Source: JAAXPZ01 sp965215705 (lineage in GTDB: Bacteria > Campylobacterota > Campylobacteria > Campylobacterales > Sulfurovaceae). From it: a stretch of 64,000 nt of DNA. The notes under the pieces were generated by a model. That model made no database searches. It was not told the DNA's origin and worked only from the letters and a program-made list of their open reading frames with translations. The position numbers and the translations under genes are program-made. This document shows, in pieces, positions 6,772-15,564 of this stretch. The stretch's first letter is position 1. Each line of letters opens with the position of its first letter. The stretch is taken from positions 1,302,001 to 1,366,000 of the forward strand of contig CBDCEE010000003.1 in the NCBI GenBank assembly GCA_965215705.1, in the 5' to 3' direction.

Positions 6772-9351
6772 TCAGTTACTGCCTTCAAGCACTTCTGCCA
6801 GATAGGTTTTTGCCTCTTCGAGTGCGGTCTGTATCTTGCTTGGGTCTTTACCGCCTGCTTGTGCAAAGTCAGGACGACCACCGCCACCGCCTCCTACGAT
6901 CGGAGCGATAGACTTGATCCAGTCTCCTGCTTTTACGTCACAGCCTTTGCTGCCTGCTGCGAGCAGTACTTTCTCTCCCTTTTTCTGAAAGAGCATGATC
7001 GCGATATGCGCATACCTGTTCTTCGCTTCGTCAATCAGCTCCTTGATATCGCCAGCTTCGACCGCTTCGACGATCACAGTCACGCCGTTCACTTCAGAGG
7101 CAGTGAGCTCTTTTTTGGTACTGCTGAGTGCAGATTTGAGCTCACCTTTGAGAGTCTTGACCTCCTCTTTCAGGCGAGTGATGCCTGCAAGGGCATTGCT
7201 GTTCTTGAGTTCGGATTTGATCTCACCCAGCTCGCTGCGTAGTGTAGAGACAGCCTCTACCGCTGCATTGCCACAGATACCTTCGATCCGTCTAACCCCG
7301 GCACTCACTCCACTCTCTTTGCTGATCATGAAGAGCCCGATCTGTGCCGCACTCTGGACATGTGTACCGCCACAGAGCTCTACAGAGGCATCATCGAAAC
7401 TCACCACACGTACCTCATCACCATACTTCTCACCGAACAGTGCGATCGCTCCGGAATGCTTCGCCTCTTCAGCACTCATCACCTCTGTCTTGCGAGGAAT
7501 GGCACGGCTGATCTTGTCATTGACCCAAGCTTCCACCGCAGAGATCTCTTCTGCTGTCATCGCTTTGGGATGGGAGAAGTCAAAGCGTAGTCGTCTGTCA
7601 TCATTGAGTGATCCCGCCTGTGCGATATGTTCACCCAGCACAGCCCTGAGTGCTGCATGGAGCAGGTGCGTCGCGGAGTGGTGCTTCTCTATCTCGGCAC
7701 GAGAGCTGTCCACCACCGCCTCTACCTCATCATTCACAGAGAGTTTCCCTTCTACTTCTGAAAGGTTCATATCGAGGAATTTTTTGGTATCTAGGACTTC
7801 GACAGGCTCAGTCACCGTTCCCTGAGCTTGCCCAAGGGTACCTTTGTCTCCTACCTGTCCGCCTGACTCTGCATAGAACGGTGTTTGCTCTAGCATTACC
7901 CAGCCTTTGCCATCGATACTAGTCACTTGTTTGAAGTTCTCATCAAGCAGTGCCAGTACCTTGGTAGCAGCTTTGGTGCTCTCATACCCGACAAAGGTAT
8001 TGAGATCGAACTGCTCTTTGAGGGCTTTGAAGTCTCCTGTAGTCGCCGCATCTCCTGTGCCCTTCCAGCTCGCTTTGGATTGGGCTTTTTGTACCTGCAT
8101 CTTGGTATCAAAGGCTTCGATATCAAGTGTGATCTTTTTCTCTCTGAGCATATCCTCAGTCAGATCGAGAGGGAAGCCATAGGTATCATAAAGTTTGAAC
8201 GCCACTTCTCCATCAAAGGTATCGGTGGTCTTCTCAAGCTCAGTATTGAACAGCTTGATCCCTGCCTCAATCGTATCGAAGAAACGCTCCTCCTCTAGCA
8301 ACATAGAGGTCTTGATACTCTCAGACTTCTCTACGAGATAGCTATACTGCTCTCCCATAAGATCCAGTATCGTATCTACCAGCTTATACATAAACGGCTC
8401 TCTGAGCCCCAGTAGATAGCCATGACGGATCGCACGACGCATGATACGTCGCAGCACATAGCCTCTACCCTCTTTGTCAAAGTTTACCCCTTGTGCCAGC
8501 AGGAAAGTCACCGAACGCAGGTGGTCGGCGATCACACGGTAGCTCGCAGAGTTGGGTGCATCAAAATCATAGGCTTTGCCTACCAGCTCACCGATCTTGT
8601 CCAGAAAAGGCATGAAGAGTGAGGAGTGGTAGTTGTTGCGTACACCCTCTTTGATCGCTGCCACACGCTCCAGCCCCATGCCGGTATCGATACTCGGCTT
8701 GGGCAGTGGGGTCAAAGTACCATCGGCACTACGCTCATACTGCATGAAGACCAGATTCCAGATCTCCAGAAATCTATCGCCCTCGCCACCCATCTTGTCC
8801 TCAGGACCATTGAAATACGCCTCTCCCTGATCATAGAAGATCTCAGAGCAAGGCCCACAAGGCCCCGTATCACCCATTTGCCAAAAGTTATCTGCATCCC
8901 CAAAACGCAGGATACGCTCAGGAGCGACATACTTTTGCCAGATCTTCTCTGCCTCATCATCACTGTCATGTACGGTGACCCAGAGCTTCTCTATCGGAAG
9001 TCCCAGATACTGATCAGAGGTGATAAACTCCCAGGCATAGGCGATCGCATCCTCTTTGAAGTAGTCTGCAAACGAAAAGTTTCCCAGCATTTCAAACAGC
9101 GTATGGTGTCTAGCCGTATAGCCGACATTGTCCAGGTCATTGTGCTTGCCCCCTGCTCTGAGGCAGGTCTGCGAGCTGGTCGCTCTGGGGGTAGCAGGGA
9201 TCGGTGCTTCACCGGTAAAGATGTTTTTGAACTGTACCATGCCGGCATTGGTAAACATCAGTGTCGGATCTTCCGGTACGAGGGGTGATGAGGGGATCAG
9301 TGCATGTCCTCTCTCTTGAAAATAGTCTAGAAATAGTTTTCTAATATCCAT
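6772..9351 (-). CDS. alaS: Alanyl-tRNA synthetase
   Basis: An 859-residue class II synthetase that charges tRNA-Ala. The aminoacylation domain starts MDIRKLFLDYFQERGH and includes TNAGMVQFKN; the editing domain carries the zinc-binding HSATHLLHAAL and the CGGTHV motif; a C-Ala domain follows with a GGGGGGRPDFAQAGG stretch. Between PFYAESGGQVGDKG and the editing domain lies GQAQGTVTEPVEV, which is encoded by a palindromic repeat element (7797-7838) and replaces the usual loop. It is the first gene of the alaS-maf-PBP1A operon. Confidence 0.97.
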   Translation of the reverse strand: MDIRKLFLDYFQERGHALIPSSPLVPEDPTLMFTNAGMVQFKNIFTGEAPIPATPRATSSQTCLRAGGKHNDLDNVGYTARHHTLFEMLGNFSFADYFKEDAIAYAWEFITSDQYLGLPIEKLWVTVHDSDDEAEKIWQKYVAPERILRFGDADNFWQMGDTGPCGPCSEIFYDQGEAYFNGPEDKMGGEGDRFLEIWNLVFMQYERSADGTLTPLPKPSIDTGMGLERVAAIKEGVRNNYHSSLFMPFLDKIGELVGKAYDFDAPNSASYRVIADHLRSVTFLLAQGVNFDKEGRGYVLRRIMRRAIRHGYLLGLREPFMYKLVDTILDLMGEQYSYLVEKSESIKTSMLLEEERFFDTIEAGIKLFNTELEKTTDTFDGEVAFKLYDTYGFPLDLTEDMLREKKITLDIEAFDTKMQVQKAQSKASWKGTGDAATTGDFKALKEQFDLNTFVGYESTKAATKVLALLDENFKQVTSIDGKGWVMLEQTPFYAESGGQVGDKGTLGQAQGTVTEPVEVLDTKKFLDMNLSEVEGKLSVNDEVEAVVDSSRAEIEKHHSATHLLHAALRAVLGEHIAQAGSLNDDRRLRFDFSHPKAMTAEEISAVEAWVNDKISRAIPRKTEVMSAEEAKHSGAIALFGEKYGDEVRVVSFDDASVELCGGTHVQSAAQIGLFMISKESGVSAGVRRIEGICGNAAVEAVSTLRSELGEIKSELKNSNALAGITRLKEEVKTLKGELKSALSSTKKELTASEVNGVTVIVEAVEAGDIKELIDEAKNRYAHIAIMLFQKKGEKVLLAAGSKGCDVKAGDWIKSIAPIVGGGGGGRPDFAQAGGKDPSKIQTALEEAKTYLAEVLEGSN
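7797..7838 (-). repeat. Palindromic CTTCGACARGCTCAG element embedded in-frame in alaS
   Basis: Two 15-bp arms, CTTCGACAGGCTCAG and (inverted) CTTGGGCAAGCTCAG, match at 12 of 15 positions and flank a short centre. Read in the alaS frame the element gives GQAQGTVTEPVEV. Single arms of the same family occur at 26683, 38650 and 58527, each at a gene boundary, so this is a dispersed repeat and not alaS-specific sequence. Confidence 0.8.
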
Positions 9352-9545
9352 AAGTTATATCCTGAAATAAATTGGAGATATTTTAGCTAAAATGTGGTTA
9401 TCCGGAGTTGATACCTCTCTATCGCTGTACATACATTTCCAAGACTTGGCATATAGGTAAGAAAAGAAATGCTCTATATGGCATTTGCTCGGGGTCTTTT
9501 TCTGATAGCTATTCCCACAGACACTAAACACCCAGCCATGTATCC

Positions 9546-11504
9546 CTACCAGACCTTCACTCTCTCTTCAGGATCAAGCCACATCTTGTCACCTTCTTTG
9601 ATATCAAATGCCTCATAGAATGCATCCATGTTTCGAATCGTTCCATTGGATCTGTATTCGTTTGCAGGGTGCGGATCACTGTCTAGCTGCATTTGTTCAA
9701 TCTGTGGCAATGCTTTGGATCTCCATGTTTTGGCTATCTGTTTGAAGAACATCTGCAATGCCTCTTTTCTTGGCATCTTTTGTGCCTCTTTTGTTTTCAT
9801 ATAGGTACCCAGCGCGATCTCTGCACCGCTTAAGTCTGCGATGATCTCACCGATCTCCAGCTTACCGTTGGCAAATTTTCCCGGCAGCACTTCATACGCA
9901 TCTGCCTGTTTGATAAGCTTCTTTTTGAGCACATCAAAAGCAGCATGATCCTTCGGTGTCCACCAGTTCTTCATATTGCCATGATAATCAAACTGGCTCC
10001 CCTGATCGTCAAAACAGTGTCCCATCTCATGCCCTACTATAAAACCAATACCACCATAATTGACTGCTTCACTTCCGTTGGCATCGAAAAACGGCTTTTG
10101 GAGTATGGCAGCAAGCAGCACGAACTTGTTCTTAGACGGGTCATAAAAGGCGTTGATCACCTGCGGAGGCATACCCCACTCTTCACGGTCAACCTTTTTG
10201 TCCAGCTTTTTAACAGCTCGCAGAAGCTCAAACTTCTCATACTGGTTACTGTTTCCTACCAGATCATCTGCTTTGAATTTGAGCTTGCTGTAATCTATCC
10301 ACTTCTTCGGATAAGCCACATTGAACAGCATATGGTAGATCTTTTGCAGTGCTGCCTCTTTGGTGGCGGGACTGAGTCGTTTTGAATTTTTGATCGCCTC
10401 TTGATAGCTTGCCTGAATCGTCTGAACGATCTGATTGATCTTCTCCTTGCTCTGCTCATTAAAAAAATGCTTCACATAGAGTTTGCCAAACAACATGCCC
10501 ATCCCCTGCACCAAACCGATGGCTCTTTTTTCCACAGAGGGTATTTTGGCAACAACCCCAAGCTCCAAAGCCCTATCCATAAAAGCGTTTTCAAACGCTG
10601 GCGTCAGTTCGCCCGCCTTGCTGGCGAGACAGATAACCCTTGTATAATCTTTCCACTGTTCGATATCTATACTGGTCAACAACCCATTCAATGCCTTGAG
10701 GTAAGAGGGTTGCGCCACAGTGAATGTTCCGGTTGTAGGGATATGCTGTACCTTTAGCATAGCATCAAGATCGAGATTGTCAACTGTTTTTTTGATCTTA
10801 TTGTAGGGTGTGATATTGTAAGTATTTTGGGGATCTCTGTTCTGTAGTTGTGTCCACTGTACTTTTGCCAGTGCCTGCTCCACTGCGATAGTATTTTCCA
10901 CCCTTTTATCTACATTGTCATACCCTGCAAGTGTGAGGAGTTTATGGTAAAGATGTTTCAGCGTGCGCATCTGCTTCTTTGCCTCTTCATCTTTAAGCTC
11001 ATAGTGTTTTTTGAGTAGCGAAGTACCACCTTCTCCTATGCTGATGATATATCGGCTTGAATCCTTCATGTCTTCTGTCATACCGATGTGGATAGGGGTG
11101 GGGATCGATCTGTCTCTGAACAGCACAAACAGCTTTGCCAGATCTTGACTATTTTTGATCTGGTCTATCTTTTTCAATATCCCTTCGATAGGCTTGATCC
11201 CCAAAGCATTTCTCTGATCCATATCCAGATAAGAGTCATAGAGGTTTAAAAGATTCTGCTCATCCTGAGTACGCTCTTTTTGGGCTCTGATCTTTTTGAT
11301 CAGCTGTCTGGACTGCTCCAGGATACGGTCACTCACCAGAGAGAAGTTCGACACCTCTCCTGCATCCTCTTTGATCTTGTGACTGTTTAGCCACTCTTGA
11401 TTGACTGCTTTATAGAAGTTGTCACGATATGCAGGCGTGGTACTTGCAAAAAGAGAAGCGGTAAGCAGTGCGGTTGTACAGCATAGGCTGATTATTTTTT
11501 TCAT
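9546..11504 (-). CDS. pepO: M13 family zinc metallopeptidase (PepO/neprilysin type)
   Basis: A 652-residue secreted endopeptidase. A signal peptide of about 20 residues (KKIISLCCTTALLTASLFAS) precedes a mainly helical N-terminal domain and a C-terminal catalytic domain with HEMGH near residues 492-496 and EIIAD near 553, which supplies the third zinc ligand and the partner aspartate. The C-terminal ...VW end typical of the family is present but the usual neighbouring cysteine is valine-lysine, so the family's conserved disulfide is missing. It probably digests short peptides in the periplasm. Single gene. Confidence 0.93.
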   Translation of the reverse strand: MKKIISLCCTTALLTASLFASTTPAYRDNFYKAVNQEWLNSHKIKEDAGEVSNFSLVSDRILEQSRQLIKKIRAQKERTQDEQNLLNLYDSYLDMDQRNALGIKPIEGILKKIDQIKNSQDLAKLFVLFRDRSIPTPIHIGMTEDMKDSSRYIISIGEGGTSLLKKHYELKDEEAKKQMRTLKHLYHKLLTLAGYDNVDKRVENTIAVEQALAKVQWTQLQNRDPQNTYNITPYNKIKKTVDNLDLDAMLKVQHIPTTGTFTVAQPSYLKALNGLLTSIDIEQWKDYTRVICLASKAGELTPAFENAFMDRALELGVVAKIPSVEKRAIGLVQGMGMLFGKLYVKHFFNEQSKEKINQIVQTIQASYQEAIKNSKRLSPATKEAALQKIYHMLFNVAYPKKWIDYSKLKFKADDLVGNSNQYEKFELLRAVKKLDKKVDREEWGMPPQVINAFYDPSKNKFVLLAAILQKPFFDANGSEAVNYGGIGFIVGHEMGHCFDDQGSQFDYHGNMKNWWTPKDHAAFDVLKKKLIKQADAYEVLPGKFANGKLEIGEIIADLSGAEIALGTYMKTKEAQKMPRKEALQMFFKQIAKTWRSKALPQIEQMQLDSDPHPANEYRSNGTIRNMDAFYEAFDIKEGDKMWLDPEERVKVW

Positions 11505-11834
11505 CTTGTTTTCCTTAGTCTACTGGCTCTTCTGTATATAAAACAGATCCACAGTGCTGAGATTTACATGTTCTCAATCCATCATTCCTGCCCTGCATCT
11601 ATTTTACATCTCTCTTATAGCGATGGGTAGTATAGTTTTAAAAAACCAGTGTAGCTTATTTTTTCTCAAATGTGAATATCATCTTTAAAAAAATTTGAGT
11701 TCACAGATGCTATTTTATCTAAAAAGATCAGAGGGGACAGGGCATTTTAGACTCTCTTTTATTGAGTAGTGTGACAAGCACATGATGCTCTCACTTTTAG
11801 AATAAGGCTTCTTTTTTACAAAGAGATCAACCAG
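11505..11834. other. Intergenic region between pepO and a small ORF
   Basis: About 330 bp of AT-rich DNA. It must hold the pepO promoter on the minus strand and, if the downstream 62-codon ORF is expressed, its promoter on the plus strand. I see no RNA gene, repeat or longer reading frame in it. Confidence 0.5.
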
Positions 11835-12023
11835 ATGAATCACCAGGAAGCGTACAGTGTAGAGATGCCTATCTCTATTCAGAGATTTGTCCAGTCGACA
11901 CTCACCAAGATCATTCCTTCGGTCAACACCGACCAGAGTATTCTATTCGAATACAGACACCTGATCTATGTAGCGATGCCGCTGGATGAGTGCAACATTC
12001 TAGTCAGTAGAGTGAGAAGCTAG
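11835..12023 (+). CDS. Small ORF paralogous to the 14.1-kb membrane protein
   Basis: A 62-residue frame whose product shares the core ILFEYRxxxYxAxPL with the C-terminal half of the 109-residue protein at 14088-14417, together with a matching upstream IPxS...ST segment. It lacks that protein's N-terminal membrane helix, so it is either a soluble short paralog or a decayed copy. A weak AAAGAG lies about 10 bp before the ATG. A long hairpin (12034-12068) follows, and the same hairpin precedes the paralog. Function unknown. Confidence 0.5.
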   Translation: MNHQEAYSVEMPISIQRFVQSTLTKIIPSVNTDQSILFEYRHLIYVAMPLDECNILVSRVRS

Positions 12024-12033
12024 AGAGGTACTT

Positions 12034-12068
12034 GGCATTTCGGAGGGAAAAGTTTTCTTCCAAATGCC
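12034..12068 (+). repeat. GGCATTT...AAATGCC hairpin, copy 1
   Basis: Outer arms GGCATTT and AAATGCC enclose CGGAGG and a partly self-complementary centre, giving a long imperfect hairpin. The GGCATTTCGGAGG start and AAATGCCC end recur at 13998. Located 10 bp after the small ORF, it may also act as its terminator. Confidence 0.65.
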
Positions 12069-12111
12069 CTTCTGTCTACTAGGCTCTCCTGTTATACTGG
12101 CACTCCCCCCG

Positions 12112-12143
12112 ATGAATCTCCAAACGCAGGTTTGGGGGTTCAT
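12112..12143 (+). terminator. Long hairpin, possible terminator
   Basis: Arms 12112-12125 (ATGAATCTCCAAAC) and 12130-12143 (GTTTGGGGGTTCAT) pair over 14 bp with two G-U wobbles around a GCAG loop, followed by TGTTTTC. It lies in the 256-bp gap between convergent genes ending at 12023 and 12280. Confidence 0.6.
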
Positions 12144-12223
12144 TGTTTTCATCTTTCAATCACTTATCTCAAACAAAACACATGTAGATCAAAGTATATC
12201 TTTACAAGTTATGGGGAGTTTTT

Positions 12224-12263
12224 GGATCAGTATGGCTGATCCACCCCTATCGAAGAGATAGGG
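12224..12263. terminator. Twin hairpins downstream of the large lipoprotein gene
   Basis: GGATCAG/CTGATCC (12224-12242) and CCCTATC/GATAGGG (12245-12263) are two perfect 7-bp stems side by side, 17 bp beyond the stop of the minus-strand lipoprotein gene. No long T-run follows, so their role as a terminator is positional inference. Confidence 0.4.
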
Positions 12264-12279
12264 ATAGAAAAGTAGTCGT

Positions 12280-13851
12280 TTATTTTTTGGCTGGCATGAA
12301 CATTTTAGCACGACGATGGCTAGATGTTGGACCGCTCGCATTTGTAGCCCAGGTATTGATAGTAACGATACTTATATTGCCTGCATCATCTACAATGATA
12401 TCAAACACATTCCACCATCTATCAGATGCACTCTGCCCTGCAGGTGGCATGAACACGGTTTTCTCTCCATTAAGTGTGAGTTCCACTCTGGCAGGAGAAG
12501 CACTGATCGTGGAGCTACCGGCATAGCGATATACAGCATAGTGGTATGTACCCGCTTCAGGGAAACGCAGTGCCGTAAAGACCTCTGGACCATAGCTTGT
12601 CGTATCATCCACATCCAAGTGTGCTGCATCTACGGCATAGCTGCCATCATGTCCATACCAGATATGGTAAGCACTTGGTCCGATCACATGGGTATCCAGA
12701 TCTTCTGGATGTTGTCCCCAGGTCAATCGCACTGTCAATGGTGCATTCCCCAAGAAAAGACAGTCATCCAATGTTACCTCCGTCTCATCTACAGTTTTAA
12801 TAGCAGTATTGGAGACCTTTGTTCCTTTACTTGCAGTGAACAGTGAGGTCGCCTTTTGCATGACACTGATCTCAAAGTTTCCATCACTATCCGTCATCGC
12901 TGTGGTGGCACCGCTATAGTCTTTACCTATCATCTCTACCGTTGCTCCTGCGATACGCACCGTAGTGTTGGCATCTTGTACACAGCCTTTGACGGTGACA
13001 GAGGTATACAGGTAATCTGCATTCCATGTAGAGAAATGCTCTACTGTACCTTCGTAGTAGGTTTTATCTGCGGAGAGTGTTGCTGTCCCTTCTCTTTTCC
13101 ACACACCCTCTGTACTCTTATAGTAGTAGAGTGGGATGGTATCTAACAAAATTGGACTCCCTAGGTCTGTCCCTTTGTCAGATACAGGGATCCTGATCGT
13201 TGCACTTTCCCCAGTTGCAAGATTCAGGGCATTGCCTGAAGCATCTTTGAACTCTACGGTCATCGCACCATAACTGGCGATAGAGCCCCCGTTGTCACTA
13301 TCTACCATCTCACCTGGCATCAGATTGATATCCAAGGCGGGATTGATAGGCGTCAGCTCTCCGGTGATTTGACCAGCCGGTGCACCACCACCCGCCAAGA
13401 CAAGTGAACCCGCAGAGATCGCTACCCTTCCTGGAGAACCAGGAACCTGATCAGAAACCTTAGCGATAAAGTCATTTGCTGGATCAAAAGTACCGGTATA
13501 GGCTACCGGCAGTATATCGATATCCAGTGTAGCACTTGCATTGGAAGCAGTGCCTACAGTGACAGGCTTGCTCGTCGCTGCATAGCTTACACCACTCACA
13601 GAGACACCGCTCACGGAGACAATCACTCTACCAGATGGTGTATCTACTTCGTAGGCACCATCCGCATCTGTGGTGACTTTCTTGCCCCCTACCTGTACTT
13701 CCAGTCCTGCAACACCTGCCCCTGTCCCATAGTTGGATACTTTTCCTGAAACCATACGTGATGCAGCCGCAGGTGTACCTCCGCCTCCACATCCTGTCAT
13801 GACCCACATCAGTCCTATCGTTAAAAGACCATATAAGATACTTTTTTTCAT
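12280..13851 (-). CDS. Lipoprotein with carboxypeptidase-regulatory-like and YfaP/DUF2135-type domains
   Basis: A 523-residue exported lipoprotein: signal sequence with lipobox MTGC, then a glycine run. Residues about 30-110 read GKVSNYGTGAGVAGLEVQVGGKKVTTDADGAY in pieces typical of a carboxypeptidase-regulatory-like beta sandwich. A second such domain (CVQDANTTVRIAGATVEMIG) lies near residue 290. The C-terminal ~150 residues (LTWGQHPEDLDTHVIGP...HIWYGHDG) match the DUF2135/YfaP pattern. Probably anchored at the outer membrane or cell surface; the ligand is unknown. It is flanked on both sides by a repeated hairpin and by paralogous small ORFs. Confidence 0.8.
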   Translation of the reverse strand: MKKSILYGLLTIGLMWVMTGCGGGGTPAAASRMVSGKVSNYGTGAGVAGLEVQVGGKKVTTDADGAYEVDTPSGRVIVSVSGVSVSGVSYAATSKPVTVGTASNASATLDIDILPVAYTGTFDPANDFIAKVSDQVPGSPGRVAISAGSLVLAGGGAPAGQITGELTPINPALDINLMPGEMVDSDNGGSIASYGAMTVEFKDASGNALNLATGESATIRIPVSDKGTDLGSPILLDTIPLYYYKSTEGVWKREGTATLSADKTYYEGTVEHFSTWNADYLYTSVTVKGCVQDANTTVRIAGATVEMIGKDYSGATTAMTDSDGNFEISVMQKATSLFTASKGTKVSNTAIKTVDETEVTLDDCLFLGNAPLTVRLTWGQHPEDLDTHVIGPSAYHIWYGHDGSYAVDAAHLDVDDTTSYGPEVFTALRFPEAGTYHYAVYRYAGSSTISASPARVELTLNGEKTVFMPPAGQSASDRWWNVFDIIVDDAGNISIVTINTWATNASGPTSSHRRAKMFMPAKK

Positions 13852-13997
13852 TTTTAATCCTTATCATTTATATTCGGAAAAATGGCTTCCGTTCCGGAGT
13901 ATAGCCAAATACTGTGTCAAACTTATGTCATGAGAGAACAAAGAGCGCAATAAAGAGGAAGTTTCGCATGATCCAGACCCATTTTATACCTCCACTT

Positions 13998-14032
13998 GGC
14001 ATTTCGGAGGTGATCATCACCCTAAAAATGCC
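13998..14032 (+). repeat. GGCATTT...AAATGCC hairpin, copy 2
   Basis: The same GGCATTTCGGAGG start and AAATGCCC end as the copy at 12034, but with a different centre that is itself a perfect palindrome (GGTGATCATCACC). Conservation of the outer arms with a changed but still paired centre suggests a selected structure. It lies about 55 bp before the start of the 109-residue paralog. Confidence 0.65.
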
Positions 14033-14087
14033 CCTACCCTCTCCCGCTGTTCACGATACAATCCGTTATCTTACAAAGAGGAAGTTG

Positions 14088-14417
14088 ATGATGTTATGGT
14101 TATACCTGTTTATCCCCGTGGCGATGGTGATCGCTGCTTATGCTGTACTGGATAGGAAAAGGCTGTTGCTCTTCTATCGGATCAACCATATCACACGCAA
14201 AAAAGTGGAGATGATCAAGATAGAGATACCTGTCTCCCAACTGGAGAGGCTCACACGTTCTACCATCAGCCATACGATCGACACGGGCAGTACGATCCTG
14301 TTCGAGTACCGGACGATGGTCTATATGGCGATACCATTGGGTAAGGAGGCTTCTCTGATCAGCCAGGTGGCTGACCGCTCGATGATAGAGAAGTATCGAA
14401 AAGCCAAAGAAATTTAA
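14088..14417 (+). CDS. Small single-pass membrane protein of unknown function
   Basis: A 109-residue protein: an N-terminal membrane helix (LWLYLFIPVAMVIAAYAVL, about residues 3-21), a basic stretch (DRKRLL...RKK), and a soluble C-terminal part with ILFEYRTMVYMAIPLG. The start at 14088 is preferred over an upstream frame beginning at 13914 because AAAGAGGAAG precedes it and the membrane helix then lies at the N-terminus; the upstream extension would also run through the repeated hairpin. The C-terminal half is paralogous to the ORF at 11835. I do not recognise the family. Confidence 0.65.
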   Translation: MMLWLYLFIPVAMVIAAYAVLDRKRLLLFYRINHITRKKVEMIKIEIPVSQLERLTRSTISHTIDTGSTILFEYRTMVYMAIPLGKEASLISQVADRSMIEKYRKAKEI

Positions 14418-14418
14418 A

Positions 14419-14443
14419 CATGCCCACGTACAATGTGGGCATG
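14419..14443. terminator. Bidirectional terminator hairpin
   Basis: Arms CATGCCCAC and GTGGGCATG (9 bp, perfect) around a 7-base loop sit between convergent genes ending at 14417 and 14463. Confidence 0.7.
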
Positions 14444-14462
14444 TGGGTATCATGAAAGTATC

Positions 14463-14912
14463 CTAGCGATAACAGCTATGAGAAAGTACCAGTTCGACAC
14501 GGTACTCTGCACTATCTCCAGCACTCTCATCGATGATATCATAATAATCACCCTCTATGATATCATGGTCACGGTAGAGACTGGTCACTGCGATATAGTC
14601 TCGTAGATCATCGCCATCACCATCGATCTCTAATTCGATATCTCCATTTCGGATACGGTATCTGCCTTCGGTCTCCAATGATCTGTTATCTTCATTGTAG
14701 AGTCTGTATCGTAGGTCATCAAACCCCTCATCAAACTCTATACAGAAATGCTCAGGCAAACTGGAGTCTCCATTGTGCCTATCCATAACGATCGCATAGC
14801 CCTCATGTAACTCGTAGATCGATACTGATCTATATCCATCATTATCTTCGGTACAGCCACTCAAAGCCACCGCTGCCAAAGCAATGATACACAGACGTAA
14901 AAAGATTTTCAT
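14463..14912 (-). CDS. Small lipoprotein of unknown function
   Basis: A 149-residue lipoprotein: MKIFLRLCIIALAAVALSGC is a clear signal peptide with lipobox, followed by an acidic, tyrosine-rich beta-type domain (repeated D, E and Y). The start is placed at 14912 (ATG-ATG pair at 14915/14912) after an AAAGGAGAG site; the longer frame to 15014 lacks a ribosome site. Sequence resembles no family I can name. It belongs to a run of four exported proteins between 12.2 and 15.9 kb. Confidence 0.75.
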   Translation of the reverse strand: MKIFLRLCIIALAAVALSGCTEDNDGYRSVSIYELHEGYAIVMDRHNGDSSLPEHFCIEFDEGFDDLRYRLYNEDNRSLETEGRYRIRNGDIELEIDGDGDDLRDYIAVTSLYRDHDIIEGDYYDIIDESAGDSAEYRVELVLSHSCYR

Positions 14913-15023
14913 CATACTCTCCTTTGTTAGATTATTACAAAAGAGTATAGAAGATATTTGTGGTGAAATCGTGAACTCCCTCAGCCCTGAGGAAGAGGGG
15001 GTATATCTGTACACTGTCTGGGT

Positions 15024-15047
15024 GTTCCATATCGGGAGATATGGAAC
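15024..15047. repeat. GTTCC-stem palindromic repeat, copy 1
   Basis: Arms GTTCCATATC and GATATGGAAC form a perfect 10-bp stem around GGGA, followed by GAG. The copy at 26930 has the same loop and flanks, with one base pair exchanged on both arms (A-T to G-C), so the pairing is conserved by a compensatory change. Confidence 0.75.
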
Positions 15048-15069
15048 GAGTTAGAAGGACAAGTTATAA

Positions 15070-15498
15070 TTAATAGCGGAATGTACATTCATCATAATTA
15101 AAGACATGATTAAAATGTCCTTTTCCTACTGTAGCACCAGTACGTGGATTAGCACTTGTATCATAATTTATACAAGTATAATATATCCCATCAACTCCAC
15201 TGACCGCACTATCAGGACGACTATTTATATATAGTCCTTGGTCAGTATTAACAAAATTAGCATCTAAAGTAAAAGTACATCTATCCCCTGTAGTGTCAAA
15301 TGCATAGTCTCCATGAGATCCTGTTCTTGCTGAGTTGCTTGTACAGTTATATATTACGCCAGGAATACCAATCCCATTTACATCTGTAAGATAATGCGTA
15401 TCCATTCCACTACCACCATCAGGGCTATCACCAGTAGCACAACCACTCAACGCAAACACTGCCACACCAGCGATCACTATACTTAATACTTTTTTCAT
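15070..15498 (-). CDS. Small lipoprotein with two tandem cysteine-containing repeats
   Basis: A 142-residue lipoprotein (signal MKKVLSIVIAGVAVFALSGC). The mature part holds two related segments, GIPGVIYNCTSNSARTG...DRCTF near residues 43-80 and GVDGIYYTCINYD...RTG...DECTF near 101-140. Each has a G-x-x-Y-x-C start, an RTG-x-x-x-G middle and a (D/E)xCTF end, so each probably forms one disulfide. The gene is visibly more AT-rich than its neighbours. The two-repeat layout suggests a small beta domain of the kind attached to surface proteins in low-GC Campylobacterota. Function unknown. Confidence 0.75.
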   Translation of the reverse strand: MKKVLSIVIAGVAVFALSGCATGDSPDGGSGMDTHYLTDVNGIGIPGVIYNCTSNSARTGSHGDYAFDTTGDRCTFTLDANFVNTDQGLYINSRPDSAVSGVDGIYYTCINYDTSANPRTGATVGKGHFNHVFNYDECTFRY

Positions 15499-15564
15499 TG
15501 TTTCTCCTTATAAAATCAAGATCACTCATTATAGCACAAATCTGTCAAACCCTCACGCAAGATA

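Noticed and set aside
8626..9288. Long plus-strand open frame (220 codons) opposite alaS
   Set aside because: It lies wholly inside alaS on the other strand, has no ribosome site or family motif, and its composition mirrors alaS codons.
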